Source: Limisphaerales bacterium
Lineage (GTDB): Bacteria > Verrucomicrobiota > Verrucomicrobiia > Limisphaerales > BOG-1460
NCBI GenBank assembly: GCA_003159675.1
Contig: PLQC01000168.1
Span: 1 to 43,033, forward strand
Direction: 5' to 3'
DNA length: 43,033 nucleotides
Below are positions 7,858-17,035 of the stretch, piece by piece. Every line of letters begins with the position of its first letter. Positions within the stretch are counted from its first letter, which is position 1. A model generated the notes under the pieces. That model was not told the origin of the DNA. It ran no database searches and saw only the letters and a program-made list of their open reading frames with translations. The position numbers were made by a program, and so were the translations under genes.

Positions 7858-9969
7858 ATGTCCTTGAAATTCCTTTCATTCGTTGCCCTGGTGGCTGTCC
7901 TGAGCGGGTGCACCTGCACCCGGCCAACACGCAAGACCGGCCCCGGGACCGACGCGCTCCGCAAATTCCAGGAGCGCGCCGCACGGTACCATGCCGTCGT
8001 CAGCGTGCCGACGTTCGAAACTTCCACAAATGAAATCCTGGCCACATTCACGAACACGCTCGATGCCGGGAATGCAGCGCTCGACCGCATTGGCAAGGTG
8101 AGTCCGGGGAAAGCCACGTTCGACAACACCGTTCGCGCGCTGGACGACCTCGGTTTTCAACTCGCCCTGGTGGCCAACCGGCTCTCTCTGATCGAGCAGA
8201 CCAGCACCAACGCGGCGGTGCGCGACGCCGCCACGGACACCATCAAGCGGCTCAGCGCCTGGATGGTCGGACTGGACTACCGCGAGGACGTCTATGCCGC
8301 GGTGAAGGCTTATGCGGACACCCGGCCCAGGCTGGCCGGCGAGGATGCGAAGCTGCTGTCTGAAACGATGCGCGATTACCGCCGCGCCGGGCTGGGGTTG
8401 GCCAAGGCCGATCGCGACGAAGTCGAACGGATGCGCAAGGAACTCACGGGATTGGAGACGGATTTCGAGAACAACGTCACGAAGGCGCACCAGGAGCTGA
8501 AATTCACCAAAGCCGAACTGGACGGGGTGCCGGAGGATTTTCTGCAACAAACGAAAACCGGCGACGACGAATACACCATCAAGGTCAACATAACATGGCA
8601 CTACATGACCGTGATGGAGAATGCCCGGCGCGAAGACACGCGTAAAAGGGTGGAAACCGGGCGCGACAACCTCGCCCGGGAGCAAAACATTCCCCTGCTT
8701 GAAAAGATCATTCCCTTGCGGGACGACATTGCCCGGAAACTCGGGTATCGGAACTACGCCGATTACGCCATTGAAATCCGGATGGCGAAGACCGGGGGAA
8801 CGGCGATTGATTTCCTGGAAAGGCTCCGGACCGGATTGCAGCCGAAATTCGACGCCGAGCTGGAGGAGTTTCGCAGACTCAAGATCGCCGAGACTGGCAA
8901 CACCAACGCGCAGATCCACCTCTGGGACTGGCGTTATTTTGCGAACCAGTTGAGGAAGCAGAAGTATAACGTGGACAGCGAGCAATTGCGGGTTTACTTC
9001 CCGTATCAACCGGTGCTCGACGGCATGTTCCGGATTTACCAGAGCATCTTCGGCTTGAAATTCGAGCGCATCCAGCCGCCTTACAAGTGGATCGGCGACC
9101 TGCAGCTTTACGCGGTGTCCGACGCCTCGACCGGCGAGCCCCTCGGACTGTTCTATCTCGACATGTTCCCGCGCGAAGGCAAATACAACCATTTCGCGGA
9201 ATTTGGCATCATCGACGGCAAACGGCTGCCCGACGGCAGATACCAGCGGCCGGTGGTCGCGCTGGTCTGCAATTTCCCCGCCCCGACCGGGGATCATCCC
9301 TCCCTGATGTCGCACGACGACGTCACGACGATTTTTCACGAGTTCGGTCACGCGATGCACGCGATTCTGACCCGCGCGAAATACTCCCGTTTCTCGGGCA
9401 CGAGCGTGCCGCAGGATTTCGTCGAGGCGCCGTCGCAGATGCTCGAGAACTGGACCTGGGACAAGAAGGTGCTGGACAGTTTTGCGGCGGATTATCGCGA
9501 CCCGTCGAAAAAAATACCGGCGGAAATCCTGGCACAATTGAAGGCGTCCCGGCTTGCGACCGAGGGCACCGTTTACCGGCGCCAGCTCGGCTTCGGCCTG
9601 ACGGATCTGACACTGCACACGGAAATCCATGACGACAACGCCGGAGAAGTGCTCCCGCTTTCCAACAGAACCCTGGGCGAAGTGTTCCTGCCCGTGCCGG
9701 AGAACACGGCGTTCGTGGCTTACTTCGGCCATATCATCGGCTACGGCGCCGGCTATTACGGCTATGCTTGGTCGGATGCGATCGCGGCCGACATGGCAAC
9801 CGTTTTCGAGAATTCGCCCGACGGCTACTTCGACAAGCAGGCGGGCATGCGGCTGCGCAAGGAAATCTACGAAGTGGGCGATTCGCGGGACGTGAATGTT
9901 TCGATCGAGAAATTCCTTGGCCGGCCTCGCTCGATCGAGCCGTTTCTCAAGAAGATCGGCGTGAAATGA
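7858..9969 (+). CDS. M3-family zinc oligopeptidase, lipoprotein
   Basis: The 703-aa product carries a lipoprotein signal (hydrophobic LSFVALVAVLSGC with the lipobox LSGC). The catalytic zinc motif is FHEFGHAMH (H494, E495, H498). Length and the C-terminal motif GYGAGYYGYAWSDAIAADM match peptidyl-dipeptidase Dcp / oligopeptidase A / thimet-type M3 enzymes, which cut short peptides inside a deep channel. The signal indicates an enzyme anchored in the periplasm, unusual for the mostly cytosolic M3 family. With neighbours dppD/dppF, a POT transporter and an OPT transporter it probably trims peptides before or during uptake. The near-leaderless promoter at 7821-7848 supports the ATG at 7858. Confidence 0.93.
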   Translation: MSLKFLSFVALVAVLSGCTCTRPTRKTGPGTDALRKFQERAARYHAVVSVPTFETSTNEILATFTNTLDAGNAALDRIGKVSPGKATFDNTVRALDDLGFQLALVANRLSLIEQTSTNAAVRDAATDTIKRLSAWMVGLDYREDVYAAVKAYADTRPRLAGEDAKLLSETMRDYRRAGLGLAKADRDEVERMRKELTGLETDFENNVTKAHQELKFTKAELDGVPEDFLQQTKTGDDEYTIKVNITWHYMTVMENARREDTRKRVETGRDNLAREQNIPLLEKIIPLRDDIARKLGYRNYADYAIEIRMAKTGGTAIDFLERLRTGLQPKFDAELEEFRRLKIAETGNTNAQIHLWDWRYFANQLRKQKYNVDSEQLRVYFPYQPVLDGMFRIYQSIFGLKFERIQPPYKWIGDLQLYAVSDASTGEPLGLFYLDMFPREGKYNHFAEFGIIDGKRLPDGRYQRPVVALVCNFPAPTGDHPSLMSHDDVTTIFHEFGHAMHAILTRAKYSRFSGTSVPQDFVEAPSQMLENWTWDKKVLDSFAADYRDPSKKIPAEILAQLKASRLATEGTVYRRQLGFGLTDLTLHTEIHDDNAGEVLPLSNRTLGEVFLPVPENTAFVAYFGHIIGYGAGYYGYAWSDAIAADMATVFENSPDGYFDKQAGMRLRKEIYEVGDSRDVNVSIEKFLGRPRSIEPFLKKIGVK

Positions 9970-10007
9970 ACCGCCTCGAGCGGCAACACCCAACCCCCCT
10001 TGCATGA

Positions 10008-10373
10008 ATGTTTGAAGTCGAAGCAGACAAATCAAAGAATCTCCTGATAATCACCTTTTCGCTGCACCTCGTTCCGGAAGAAGCGAAGCGCTACCAGGAA
10101 AAGGTCAAGGTCGTCGTGGCGGAATTGCAGACGGGTTTTCGTCTCCTCACCGATTTGAGCCGGTTGGACGCCATGGATCTGGGCTGTCTCCCTTACATCG
10201 AGAACGTGATGGACTTGTGCAACCAGAAGGGAATCTCGAAAATTGTCAGAATCATTCCGGATTCACAAAAGGATATCGGCTTCAATATCCTGTCGCTGTT
10301 CCATTATCGCCACGGCATTCCCATCGTCACATGTGAAACTGCGGCCGAAGCGATGAAGGCGCTGTCGGGTTGA
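10008..10373 (+). CDS. Small STAS/SpoIIAA-like protein
   Basis: The 121-aa product is MFEVEADKSKNLLIITFSLHLVPEEAKRYQEKVKVVVAEL..., with alternating strands and helices and the hydrophobic pattern of STAS-like (SpoIIAA-like) folds: LIITF, FRLLTDLSRLDAMDL, SKIVRII, GIPIVTCETAAEAMKAL. There are no transmembrane segments. It begins 38 nt after the M3 peptidase stop on the same strand and may be co-transcribed. Such proteins bind partner proteins or lipids; no partner is evident. The fold assignment is tentative. Confidence 0.7.
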   Translation: MFEVEADKSKNLLIITFSLHLVPEEAKRYQEKVKVVVAELQTGFRLLTDLSRLDAMDLGCLPYIENVMDLCNQKGISKIVRIIPDSQKDIGFNILSLFHYRHGIPIVTCETAAEAMKALSG

Positions 10374-10468
10374 GTCATTCGCTCCGGCGATTGACCCGCG
10401 CGAGAGGGAGCCGTTTTTCCAGTCTGGACACCCAGTGCAACGTGCCGTAAACGCAGAGACCCATTCCT

Positions 10469-12091
10469 ATGCGCCCCGAGCCAAAGTCCGCTGCTGACCG
10501 CTGGCCGTCCCAGATCAAATTCATCGTGGGGAACGAGGCGTGCGAGCGGTTCAGTTATTACGGCATGAGGAGCATCCTGGCCGGATACATCACCGGCGAG
10601 GTGCTCAAAGGGGGGCTCGGCAAGGATGCGGACACGGCGACGAGCATCATTCACTTCTTTGTCTTTGCAAATTATTTCATGCCGCTGTTCGGCGCGTGGC
10701 TCTCGGACAGGATCATCGGCCGTTATCACACCATCCTGTGGGTGTCGTTGTTCTATTGCGCCGGACATGGCGTGCTGGCGTGCAGCGATTTCGCCGGCGG
10801 AGTCCACGGAAAAATGATTTGCCTCTACGCGGGGCTGGCGCTGATTGCTTTCGGCTCCGGCGGCATCAAGCCCTGTGTGTCGGCGTTCATGGGCGATCAG
10901 TTCAAACCGGAGCAATCACACCTGTTGCAGAAAGCGTATGGCGCATTCTACTGGTCGATCAACCTGGGTTCGTTTTTCTCATTCCTGGTCATACCCTGGA
11001 TCAAGGATCGCCATGGCTACAGCCTTGCGTTCGCGGTGCCGGGCATCCTGATGGGCATCGCAACGTTGATCTTTTGGCTCGGGACCAAGCGCTACGTTCG
11101 CGTGCCACCCTCGCGCGAAGCAAAAACGGCGGGATTTATTCCGGTGTTCCTTGCCGCCTGCAGGAGTCAACCCGGCATTGCCCTGGCCCCATTGCTCACC
11201 ATTCTGACGACCCTCGGAATACCGCTCCTGGTGATGGTGGCGTTGACGTCCGTGGCACTGAGAGAGCAGATGACGCCCGTTGCGCGCGTTGTCGCATGGA
11301 GCGGTTTGACGTTGGCCGCGATCTGGTATGTGGCAATCGTGGCGATGAGCCTCCTGAACAAATCCGAACTGGGAGATGACTTCTGGCAGGGGGCGCGGAA
11401 CTGCCATGGCGAACGAGAAATTGCCGCCGCCCGGTCTGTCATTCCAATTTTGTTCGTTTTCGCGCTCATTCCGGTCTTCTTCTCCCTCTTCGACCAAAGC
11501 AATTCAACGTGGGTTTTGCAGGGAGAAAAAATGGCGCCATTCAGGTTGTTCGGTTTTAGCATCGGCGCGGAAGAGATGCAGTCGGCCAACCCCGCATTGG
11601 TGATGATTCTGGTCCCCTTGCTGACACTGGGGGTTTATCCCCGGATCGGGCGATTCGCTTCTCCGCTGAGGCGAATGTCCCTCGGGATGTTTCTGGCCGC
11701 GCTCTCCTATGTGGTCGTGGCTCTCCTCCAGGGGCAAATCGAGGCCGGAGTGCAACTCAGTGTGCTGTGGCAGATCGTGCCCTACGTCATTCTGACAACG
11801 GCGGAAGTGTTGGTGTCCACGACCGGCCTTGAATTCGCCTTTCGCGAAGCAGCACCGGAAATGAAGAGCACCATCATGAGTTTATGGCTGGTGACCATCG
11901 CTTTGGGCGACTTGCTGGTGGTGGGGATCACAAAGGTCTTCTCCGCTTCCGGTCCAAAAGCACATGCAGGCTCCGTCAGCACCTCCCGTTTTTTCCTGTA
12001 TGCAGGCCTGACCTTCATCGTCGCAATCCTCTTCAGCCTCGTCGCGGCGCGTTACCGCTACCGGGATGAGGCTGCGGCCCGCGGCGCCTGA
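10469..12091 (+). CDS. POT-family proton-dependent oligopeptide transporter
   Basis: The 540-aa polytopic membrane protein carries the family motif near its start, NEACERFSYYGMRSIL (the ExxERFxYY proton/peptide motif). A GSGGIKPCVSAFMGDQF segment follows, corresponding to the second PTR2 signature. About 12-14 hydrophobic helices are spread over its length. It would import di- and tripeptides with protons across the inner membrane. The ATG follows a 95-nt spacer after the STAS-like gene. It is convergent with the OPT transporter gene, separated by 32 nt. Confidence 0.92.
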   Translation: MRPEPKSAADRWPSQIKFIVGNEACERFSYYGMRSILAGYITGEVLKGGLGKDADTATSIIHFFVFANYFMPLFGAWLSDRIIGRYHTILWVSLFYCAGHGVLACSDFAGGVHGKMICLYAGLALIAFGSGGIKPCVSAFMGDQFKPEQSHLLQKAYGAFYWSINLGSFFSFLVIPWIKDRHGYSLAFAVPGILMGIATLIFWLGTKRYVRVPPSREAKTAGFIPVFLAACRSQPGIALAPLLTILTTLGIPLLVMVALTSVALREQMTPVARVVAWSGLTLAAIWYVAIVAMSLLNKSELGDDFWQGARNCHGEREIAAARSVIPILFVFALIPVFFSLFDQSNSTWVLQGEKMAPFRLFGFSIGAEEMQSANPALVMILVPLLTLGVYPRIGRFASPLRRMSLGMFLAALSYVVVALLQGQIEAGVQLSVLWQIVPYVILTTAEVLVSTTGLEFAFREAAPEMKSTIMSLWLVTIALGDLLVVGITKVFSASGPKAHAGSVSTSRFFLYAGLTFIVAILFSLVAARYRYRDEAAARGA

Positions 12092-12123
12092 AAATCTCCG
12101 CACCCCGTCGTCGCGCCGGCAAC

Positions 12124-14076
12124 TCAGTGATGCAGGAACCGCCGGATCATCTCGGGGCCGTTCTCCCAGAATACGAGGCCCACTCCCATCAACGATCCGC
12201 CGGCAATGATTCCCGAGGCCACGGGAAAGGTGAATTCCTCCGCCGTCTTCGGCGCTTTCCGTTTCAGGAGATACGAAATGAGAGCGCCGATGAAAAACAG
12301 CATGCCGTAATACCAGTGGAACACCCAGGCCAGCCCGAAACCGGCCGCGGAGGGCATGTACTTCTGATGCTTGGGAAAGATCAGCGGCAGGATGGAGAAA
12401 AGGATGCCGACGAGGCCGCCGATGACAATGGACCAGATTTTGACCGGCTCCAACGCTTCCAGTCCCCGGCTGAGCGCCTTGGCCACGGCGGCCCAGGTCT
12501 GCGCTGCCGGCGCCGGGAACTGGTCGGTGCCCAGGGCGGCTGCGTTCGGCACGAGCGCGGCGAAGGCCAACACGCTGGCGGCCGTCCCGATGAAAATCCC
12601 GGCGAACTGCGCAATGAATTGTTTGCGCGGATGCGCGCCCAGCAGATAACCGCTCTTCAAATCCGTCAGCAGATCCGCCGACGAAGTCGCCGCGCCGGCA
12701 GTAATGTTGGCGCTCATCAGGTTTACATTCACGTTGCCCGGGTTGAGGGCGCCGAAAGTGAGTTGCGTGACCTTCCCCATCGCGCCGATGGGCGTGGTGT
12801 CGGTCTCGCCGGTGACCCGGCAGGCGACCAGAGAAAGTGCGAAGGAAAGCAACAGAGCCAGAACGCTTTGCCAATAGGGCATCCCGAAAGAGACGTGCCC
12901 GAGCCACGCCAGTGCCACCAAAGAAATGAGCTGGCCGGCCGCAAACCAGGACATCGGCGTTTCGAGGGCTTCCATTTCACCGGGCGTTTCCGCCTGGCGG
13001 GCAAACATTTTCCCCAGGCTGCGGAAGGCGCGCAGCGCCGTTTTCCACTGCAACACGAAACTCAGCAAGCCGGCCGACACCATGCACGCCGTTCCTCCCC
13101 AAAGCGTCCATTGCACCACGTCGCGGAAGCCAGTGCCGGTGATCATGCCTTTGTGCTGCAGGATGGGGACAAACACCGCCCAGCAAAGCGTCCCGCTGAT
13201 GAGCGTGCTGAGCGACACGCGCATCCCGGTAATGGCGCCTGCGGCAACAAAAATGGAGTCCCAGGTAAAAATCACGGTGCGGCCGTTCCAGAGGTTGAAA
13301 CTGTCCTTGCCGAGCAACCACACCTGGGCCTTCTCGATCAAACTGGCGCTGGAGAATGCGGCCAGCCTGGCGCTTAAGAGGGGAAATCCATCCGACCAGA
13401 ATTTGTCGATTGCCGCGAGTATTCCCGCGACACCGAGGGCCTTGGCGGCGCGCATTCCTCGTTCGCCGTGGGAATGCAAGGCGCGCAAGGTTTCCGCCGC
13501 TGCGATGCCGCTCGGAAAACGGAGCTGCTCGACATCGATCATCTGGCGCTTCATTGGAATCGCCATGGTGACACCGAGCACCGCCAGGAAAAACACCCAC
13601 GCCAGAGTCAGCGGAATCGACAGCGGATGGCCATTGAGAAGAATGTAGGCCGCAAACGCCGAGACAAGCGTTCCGCCGGTCGAGTAGCCCGCCGCGCTGG
13701 CGGTGGACTGCATGCAGTTGTTTTCAAGAATGCTCATCGGCGTTTTGGCGAGGCCGATCCTGTAGAATCCGGTCCAGAGCGCATACGACAGGATGCAGGC
13801 AGTAATGGCCACGCCAAAACCCCAGCCGGCTTTCAGACCGATGTAGAGATTCGTGAGCGAAAGCACTCCACCCAGAACGGAACCCATCACAATCGCACGC
13901 CACGTGAGCTGCCGCATGGAATCTCCGCGTCCTTTGTAAACCTTCTCGAACCACTGTCGTTCGATTTCCTCCGGCGTCCCGGTAAAGCCATCGACGAACG
14001 GTTCAAAGTCGGCCCCCGCAGGCGCCCGGGAGCCGTCGGGCGACGGTGTGCCGGGTATGCTCGAATCTGGATTCAT
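12124..14076 (-). CDS. OPT-family oligopeptide transporter
   Basis: The product is 650 aa from the ATG at 14076, and 702 from an upstream in-frame GTG. I prefer 14076 because GGAAAG lies 7 nt before it and the product then begins MNPDSSIPGTPSPDG, a plausible soluble tail. The protein has many hydrophobic helices and OPT-type segments such as NLYIGLKAGWGFG and LMSANITAGAATSSADLLTDLKSGYLLGA. It resembles the bacterial OPT branch that moves oligopeptides or metal-peptide chelates. Its position beside POT, DPP and M3 genes fits peptide uptake, but metal chelate transport is not excluded. Confidence 0.88.
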   Translation of the reverse strand: MNPDSSIPGTPSPDGSRAPAGADFEPFVDGFTGTPEEIERQWFEKVYKGRGDSMRQLTWRAIVMGSVLGGVLSLTNLYIGLKAGWGFGVAITACILSYALWTGFYRIGLAKTPMSILENNCMQSTASAAGYSTGGTLVSAFAAYILLNGHPLSIPLTLAWVFFLAVLGVTMAIPMKRQMIDVEQLRFPSGIAAAETLRALHSHGERGMRAAKALGVAGILAAIDKFWSDGFPLLSARLAAFSSASLIEKAQVWLLGKDSFNLWNGRTVIFTWDSIFVAAGAITGMRVSLSTLISGTLCWAVFVPILQHKGMITGTGFRDVVQWTLWGGTACMVSAGLLSFVLQWKTALRAFRSLGKMFARQAETPGEMEALETPMSWFAAGQLISLVALAWLGHVSFGMPYWQSVLALLLSFALSLVACRVTGETDTTPIGAMGKVTQLTFGALNPGNVNVNLMSANITAGAATSSADLLTDLKSGYLLGAHPRKQFIAQFAGIFIGTAASVLAFAALVPNAAALGTDQFPAPAAQTWAAVAKALSRGLEALEPVKIWSIVIGGLVGILFSILPLIFPKHQKYMPSAAGFGLAWVFHWYYGMLFFIGALISYLLKRKAPKTAEEFTFPVASGIIAGGSLMGVGLVFWENGPEMIRRFLHH

Positions 14077-14355
14077 GAAGCAACTTTCCGAAACCGGCGG
14101 CTTCCAGGCGAGTTTTTTCTCGGCTTCCAGGACCGCGAGCCTGTGGCCCGCAACAGCTTCGCCAAGCAAACGCGCCGGAACAAGCCATGCCTCCTGATCA
14201 ATCAAAGCGCTGCGGATCACAGAGCCGCGCACCGGAGCGACGCCGTGTCCAAGGCGCGATTCTGAGACAAGACATTGCCTCAGTTTGAATCAGTGGAGGG
14301 GGATGCGGGAATGTGGAGAAATCGGGCCCGACGGGTCTAAGCGGCTGACAACCAG

Positions 14356-14592
14356 TTAAACCGCCGAATCCGGCTTGATGTGATTGATCGTTACCGGATG
14401 TGGGATGTCCAGGCTGTCTTTCAGATCGACGCTGACGACCAGGCGGCGCCTGGACCGGCTGGTCTCGGCCAGATGGGTGCGCAGTTGCAGCAGGAAAAGC
14501 GGCGAGGGCCTCGGAGTGGGATGCCGGTGTCCAAGTTCGGCAAAAGCATTCATCTCCTGCAGCAGCTTCATTAAATTTATTTTCGTAGCCAT
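14356..14592 (-). CDS. Small hypothetical protein (78 aa)
   Basis: The frame encodes MATKINLMKLLQEMNAFAELGHRHPTPRPSPLFLLQLRTHL..., ending PVTINHIKPDSAV. It has a short amphipathic start, a proline-rich middle and a basic RSRRRLVVSVDLKDSLD segment. It lies alone between the OPT transporter start and lptD, on the opposite strand to lptD. I recognise no domain and see no Shine-Dalgarno. The orderly composition and codon use suggest a real small gene, but this is a moderate call only. Confidence 0.45.
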   Translation of the reverse strand: MATKINLMKLLQEMNAFAELGHRHPTPRPSPLFLLQLRTHLAETSRSRRRLVVSVDLKDSLDIPHPVTINHIKPDSAV

Positions 14593-14709
14593 GCGCTCAA
14601 TTGTCGTCTGCTACCGCAGTTCACGTGCCACCGCAAACCGCGAGAAAACCGGTTTTCGTGCGAATCACCGAAGCGCGCCCGATACACCGGTCGGTGGACG
14701 AAATCGGTC

Positions 14710-14739
14710 TTGGCAGTTCCGATGGCTTTTGGTTAGCTT
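14710..14739 (+). promoter_or_regulatory. Predicted lptD promoter
   Basis: TTGGCA and TAGCTT are separated by 18 nt. The -10 is followed by GCCGC and the ATG at 14750, 10 nt after the -10. The TAGCTTGCCGC string is identical at the Fur-family promoter (38140-38150). A start codon this near the -10 implies a 5' leader of only a few bases. Confidence 0.6.
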
Positions 14740-14749
14740 GCCGCGCCGA

Positions 14750-17008
14750 ATGACACGACTGCGCGCTATCGTCCCATTGACAGTCCTTTTGTTGTCCACA
14801 GGCATCTCTCTGAACGCGCAGCAGGAGCCCGGTTGGGAAATCCAGTCCCTCTCTCCCGAAGGCGGAATCGTTTACAATTTCAGCACCGGCATCGCCACGG
14901 CCACGAACGGGATTATGGTGAAGTATGGGGGAGCCGTGTTGACGGCGGACGCCGCATCTGTGAACGAGCAATCCGGCGAAGCCGTTGCCGACGGGAAAGT
15001 GCGGATCGAGCAGGAGGACCAGCTTTGGGTCGGAGAGCATGTGCGTTATAATTTCCACACTCATCAGATGGTGTCGGAACAATTTCGCACCGGGCGGGCG
15101 CCTATGTTTACGCAAGGCGAAGGCTTGCACGCCGACATCACCAATCACGTCTATAACGCCACCAACGCTTTCATTACCACCGATGACATCTCCGATCCGA
15201 TCATCAAAATCCGCGCGGCCCATATTTGGATCATTCCGGGCAAGCGGATCGAGGCGACCCACGCTGTTCTGTACGTGGACGACGTCCCGATCTTTTACTT
15301 TCCCTATTATTCCAGGAACCTTGGGGAGCGTGCGAACAACTTCAATTTTACCCCCGGCTACCGCAGCCTCTTCGGGCCGTTCCTCCTCGCCAATTATACC
15401 TGGTTCCTGAACGAGGAACTCGACACCATATTGCATCTGGATTACCGGGAGAAACGCGGCGTGGGCGGTGGCCCGGATTTCAATTTTCATCTCGGGCGGT
15501 GGGGCGAGGGCACTCTTCGCTACTATTACACTCGCGACGACGATGCAGGAAGCAATATTACAGGTGTCAAGCTCCCGGAGAATCGCCAGCGCGTGCATTT
15601 CACGTATCAGGCCACTCCCTTCACCAACCTGGACGTCAAATCGCTCGTGCAATACCAAAGCGACAGTGACATCATCAAGACCTTTTTCCCGGGTGAATAC
15701 CAGCAGGATCCGCAGGGCCAGACGTTTTTTGAAGTCAACAAGTTCTGGCGCAATTTCAGCCTCGATGTTCTGACCCAGCCGCGCCTGAACGACTTTTACG
15801 AAACCGTGGAGCGGCTCCCCGACGCGCGGCTCACGGGCTTTCGCCAGCCACTGGGCGATTCGCCGCTGTATTACGAGAGTGAAAGTTCACTGGGGAAGTA
15901 CCAGCACCTCTACGCAGGGACCAACAGCCCCTTTGCTTCGTCCACGAACAGCCTCATTGGCCCTCTAAACCAAATTCCCCCCAATTACTCGGCGTGGCGC
16001 GCCGACACCTACCAGCAAATCACACTGCCCGAGACCCTGTTCGGCTGGCTCAACATCACCCCTCGCGTCGGCGGGCGCTTTACTTACTACAGCGCCGTGG
16101 ATGTGGACGGAGGCGGAACAACTCTCAGGACAAATTCAGATACCTACCGTGAAGTCTTCAACACCGGGGCTGAGGTCTCCTTTAAAGCCTCGCGACTCTG
16201 GCCGGGCGTGCAGAGCAAAGCGCTCGATCTGGATGGGCTGCGCCATATCATCGAACCGTCCATCGACTATGTGTTCGTGCCGGCCCCGAACTACCGGCCC
16301 GATCAGCTTCCTCAATTTGATTCTGAACTGCCAAGCCTGCGCCTGCTGCCGATCGAGTATCCGGAATATAATTCGATCGATTCCATCGACAGCCAAAACG
16401 TCCTCCGCTTCGGCCTGCAGAACAAGCTTCAAACCAAACGTCAGGGACAGGTGGAAGATGTTCTTTATTGGCAAGTGATGACGGATTGGCGGCTGCGCCC
16501 CCGCAGCGATCAACGAACGTTTGCCGACCTCTATTCCGATCTTACGTTCAAGCCGCGCTCCTGGATCACGTTCCAATCCCAGACCCGATATGACATCAAC
16601 GGCGGCGACTGGCGCATGTTGCTCCACACACTGACATTCGAGCCGAATGACACCTGGAGCTGGACCGTGGGACACTTTTATTTGCGGGACGATTTCAGCA
16701 GCTCGCCGACTGCGCTCGGCCAGGGAAACAACCTGATCACCAGCAGCTTCTTCTATCGATTGAACGAGAACTGGGGCTTGCGTGCCTTGCACAATTTCGA
16801 TGCGCGCGACGGCCGCCTGGAGGAGCAGTATTACACGGTGTACCGCGACATGCGCAGTTGGACGGCGGCGCTCACGGCCGGCGTGCTCGACAACGGAACC
16901 GGCCCGAAGGATTTTTCGATCGCCTTCACCTTTTCCATCAAGGCGATGCCGAAGTTCGGCGTGGGCGGCGACTCCGTGCGGCCTTACTCCCTGCTCGGCG
17001 GCTATTAG
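14750..17008 (+). CDS. lptD: LPS-assembly outer-membrane protein LptD-like
   Basis: The 752-aa product has a signal peptide (LRAIVPLTVLLLSTGISLNAQ). An OstA/LptA-like beta-jellyroll follows (about residues 30-180: GGIVYNFSTGIATATNGIMVKYGGAVLTADAASVNEQSGEAVADGKV...). The long beta-barrel part is rich in alternating aromatic residues (FTPGYRSLFGPF, RYYYTRDDDAG, NENWGLRALHNFDARDG). LptD with LptE inserts lipopolysaccharide in the outer leaflet, so this indicates a diderm cell. No LptE is near. I chose the ATG at 14750 because it starts the signal peptide and fits the promoter; the frame is open 122 codons upstream without coding character. The stop is 27 nt from the convergent phosphoesterase stop. 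Confidence 0.85.
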   Translation: MTRLRAIVPLTVLLLSTGISLNAQQEPGWEIQSLSPEGGIVYNFSTGIATATNGIMVKYGGAVLTADAASVNEQSGEAVADGKVRIEQEDQLWVGEHVRYNFHTHQMVSEQFRTGRAPMFTQGEGLHADITNHVYNATNAFITTDDISDPIIKIRAAHIWIIPGKRIEATHAVLYVDDVPIFYFPYYSRNLGERANNFNFTPGYRSLFGPFLLANYTWFLNEELDTILHLDYREKRGVGGGPDFNFHLGRWGEGTLRYYYTRDDDAGSNITGVKLPENRQRVHFTYQATPFTNLDVKSLVQYQSDSDIIKTFFPGEYQQDPQGQTFFEVNKFWRNFSLDVLTQPRLNDFYETVERLPDARLTGFRQPLGDSPLYYESESSLGKYQHLYAGTNSPFASSTNSLIGPLNQIPPNYSAWRADTYQQITLPETLFGWLNITPRVGGRFTYYSAVDVDGGGTTLRTNSDTYREVFNTGAEVSFKASRLWPGVQSKALDLDGLRHIIEPSIDYVFVPAPNYRPDQLPQFDSELPSLRLLPIEYPEYNSIDSIDSQNVLRFGLQNKLQTKRQGQVEDVLYWQVMTDWRLRPRSDQRTFADLYSDLTFKPRSWITFQSQTRYDINGGDWRMLLHTLTFEPNDTWSWTVGHFYLRDDFSSSPTALGQGNNLITSSFFYRLNENWGLRALHNFDARDGRLEEQYYTVYRDMRSWTAALTAGVLDNGTGPKDFSIAFTFSIKAMPKFGVGGDSVRPYSLLGGY

Positions 17009-17035
17009 AACGTTCTGTCGAGCCGATCCACCCGC

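Noticed and set aside
7876-10035. Very long antisense open frame (719 codons) opposite the M3 peptidase
   Set aside because: It is the GC-rich shadow of a clear peptidase gene. The translation is Arg/His/Val-rich without motifs and the sense strand has a full domain and promoter.
12092-12123. Bidirectional terminator between POT and OPT genes
   Set aside because: The 32-bp spacer has no stem with a T-run on either strand.
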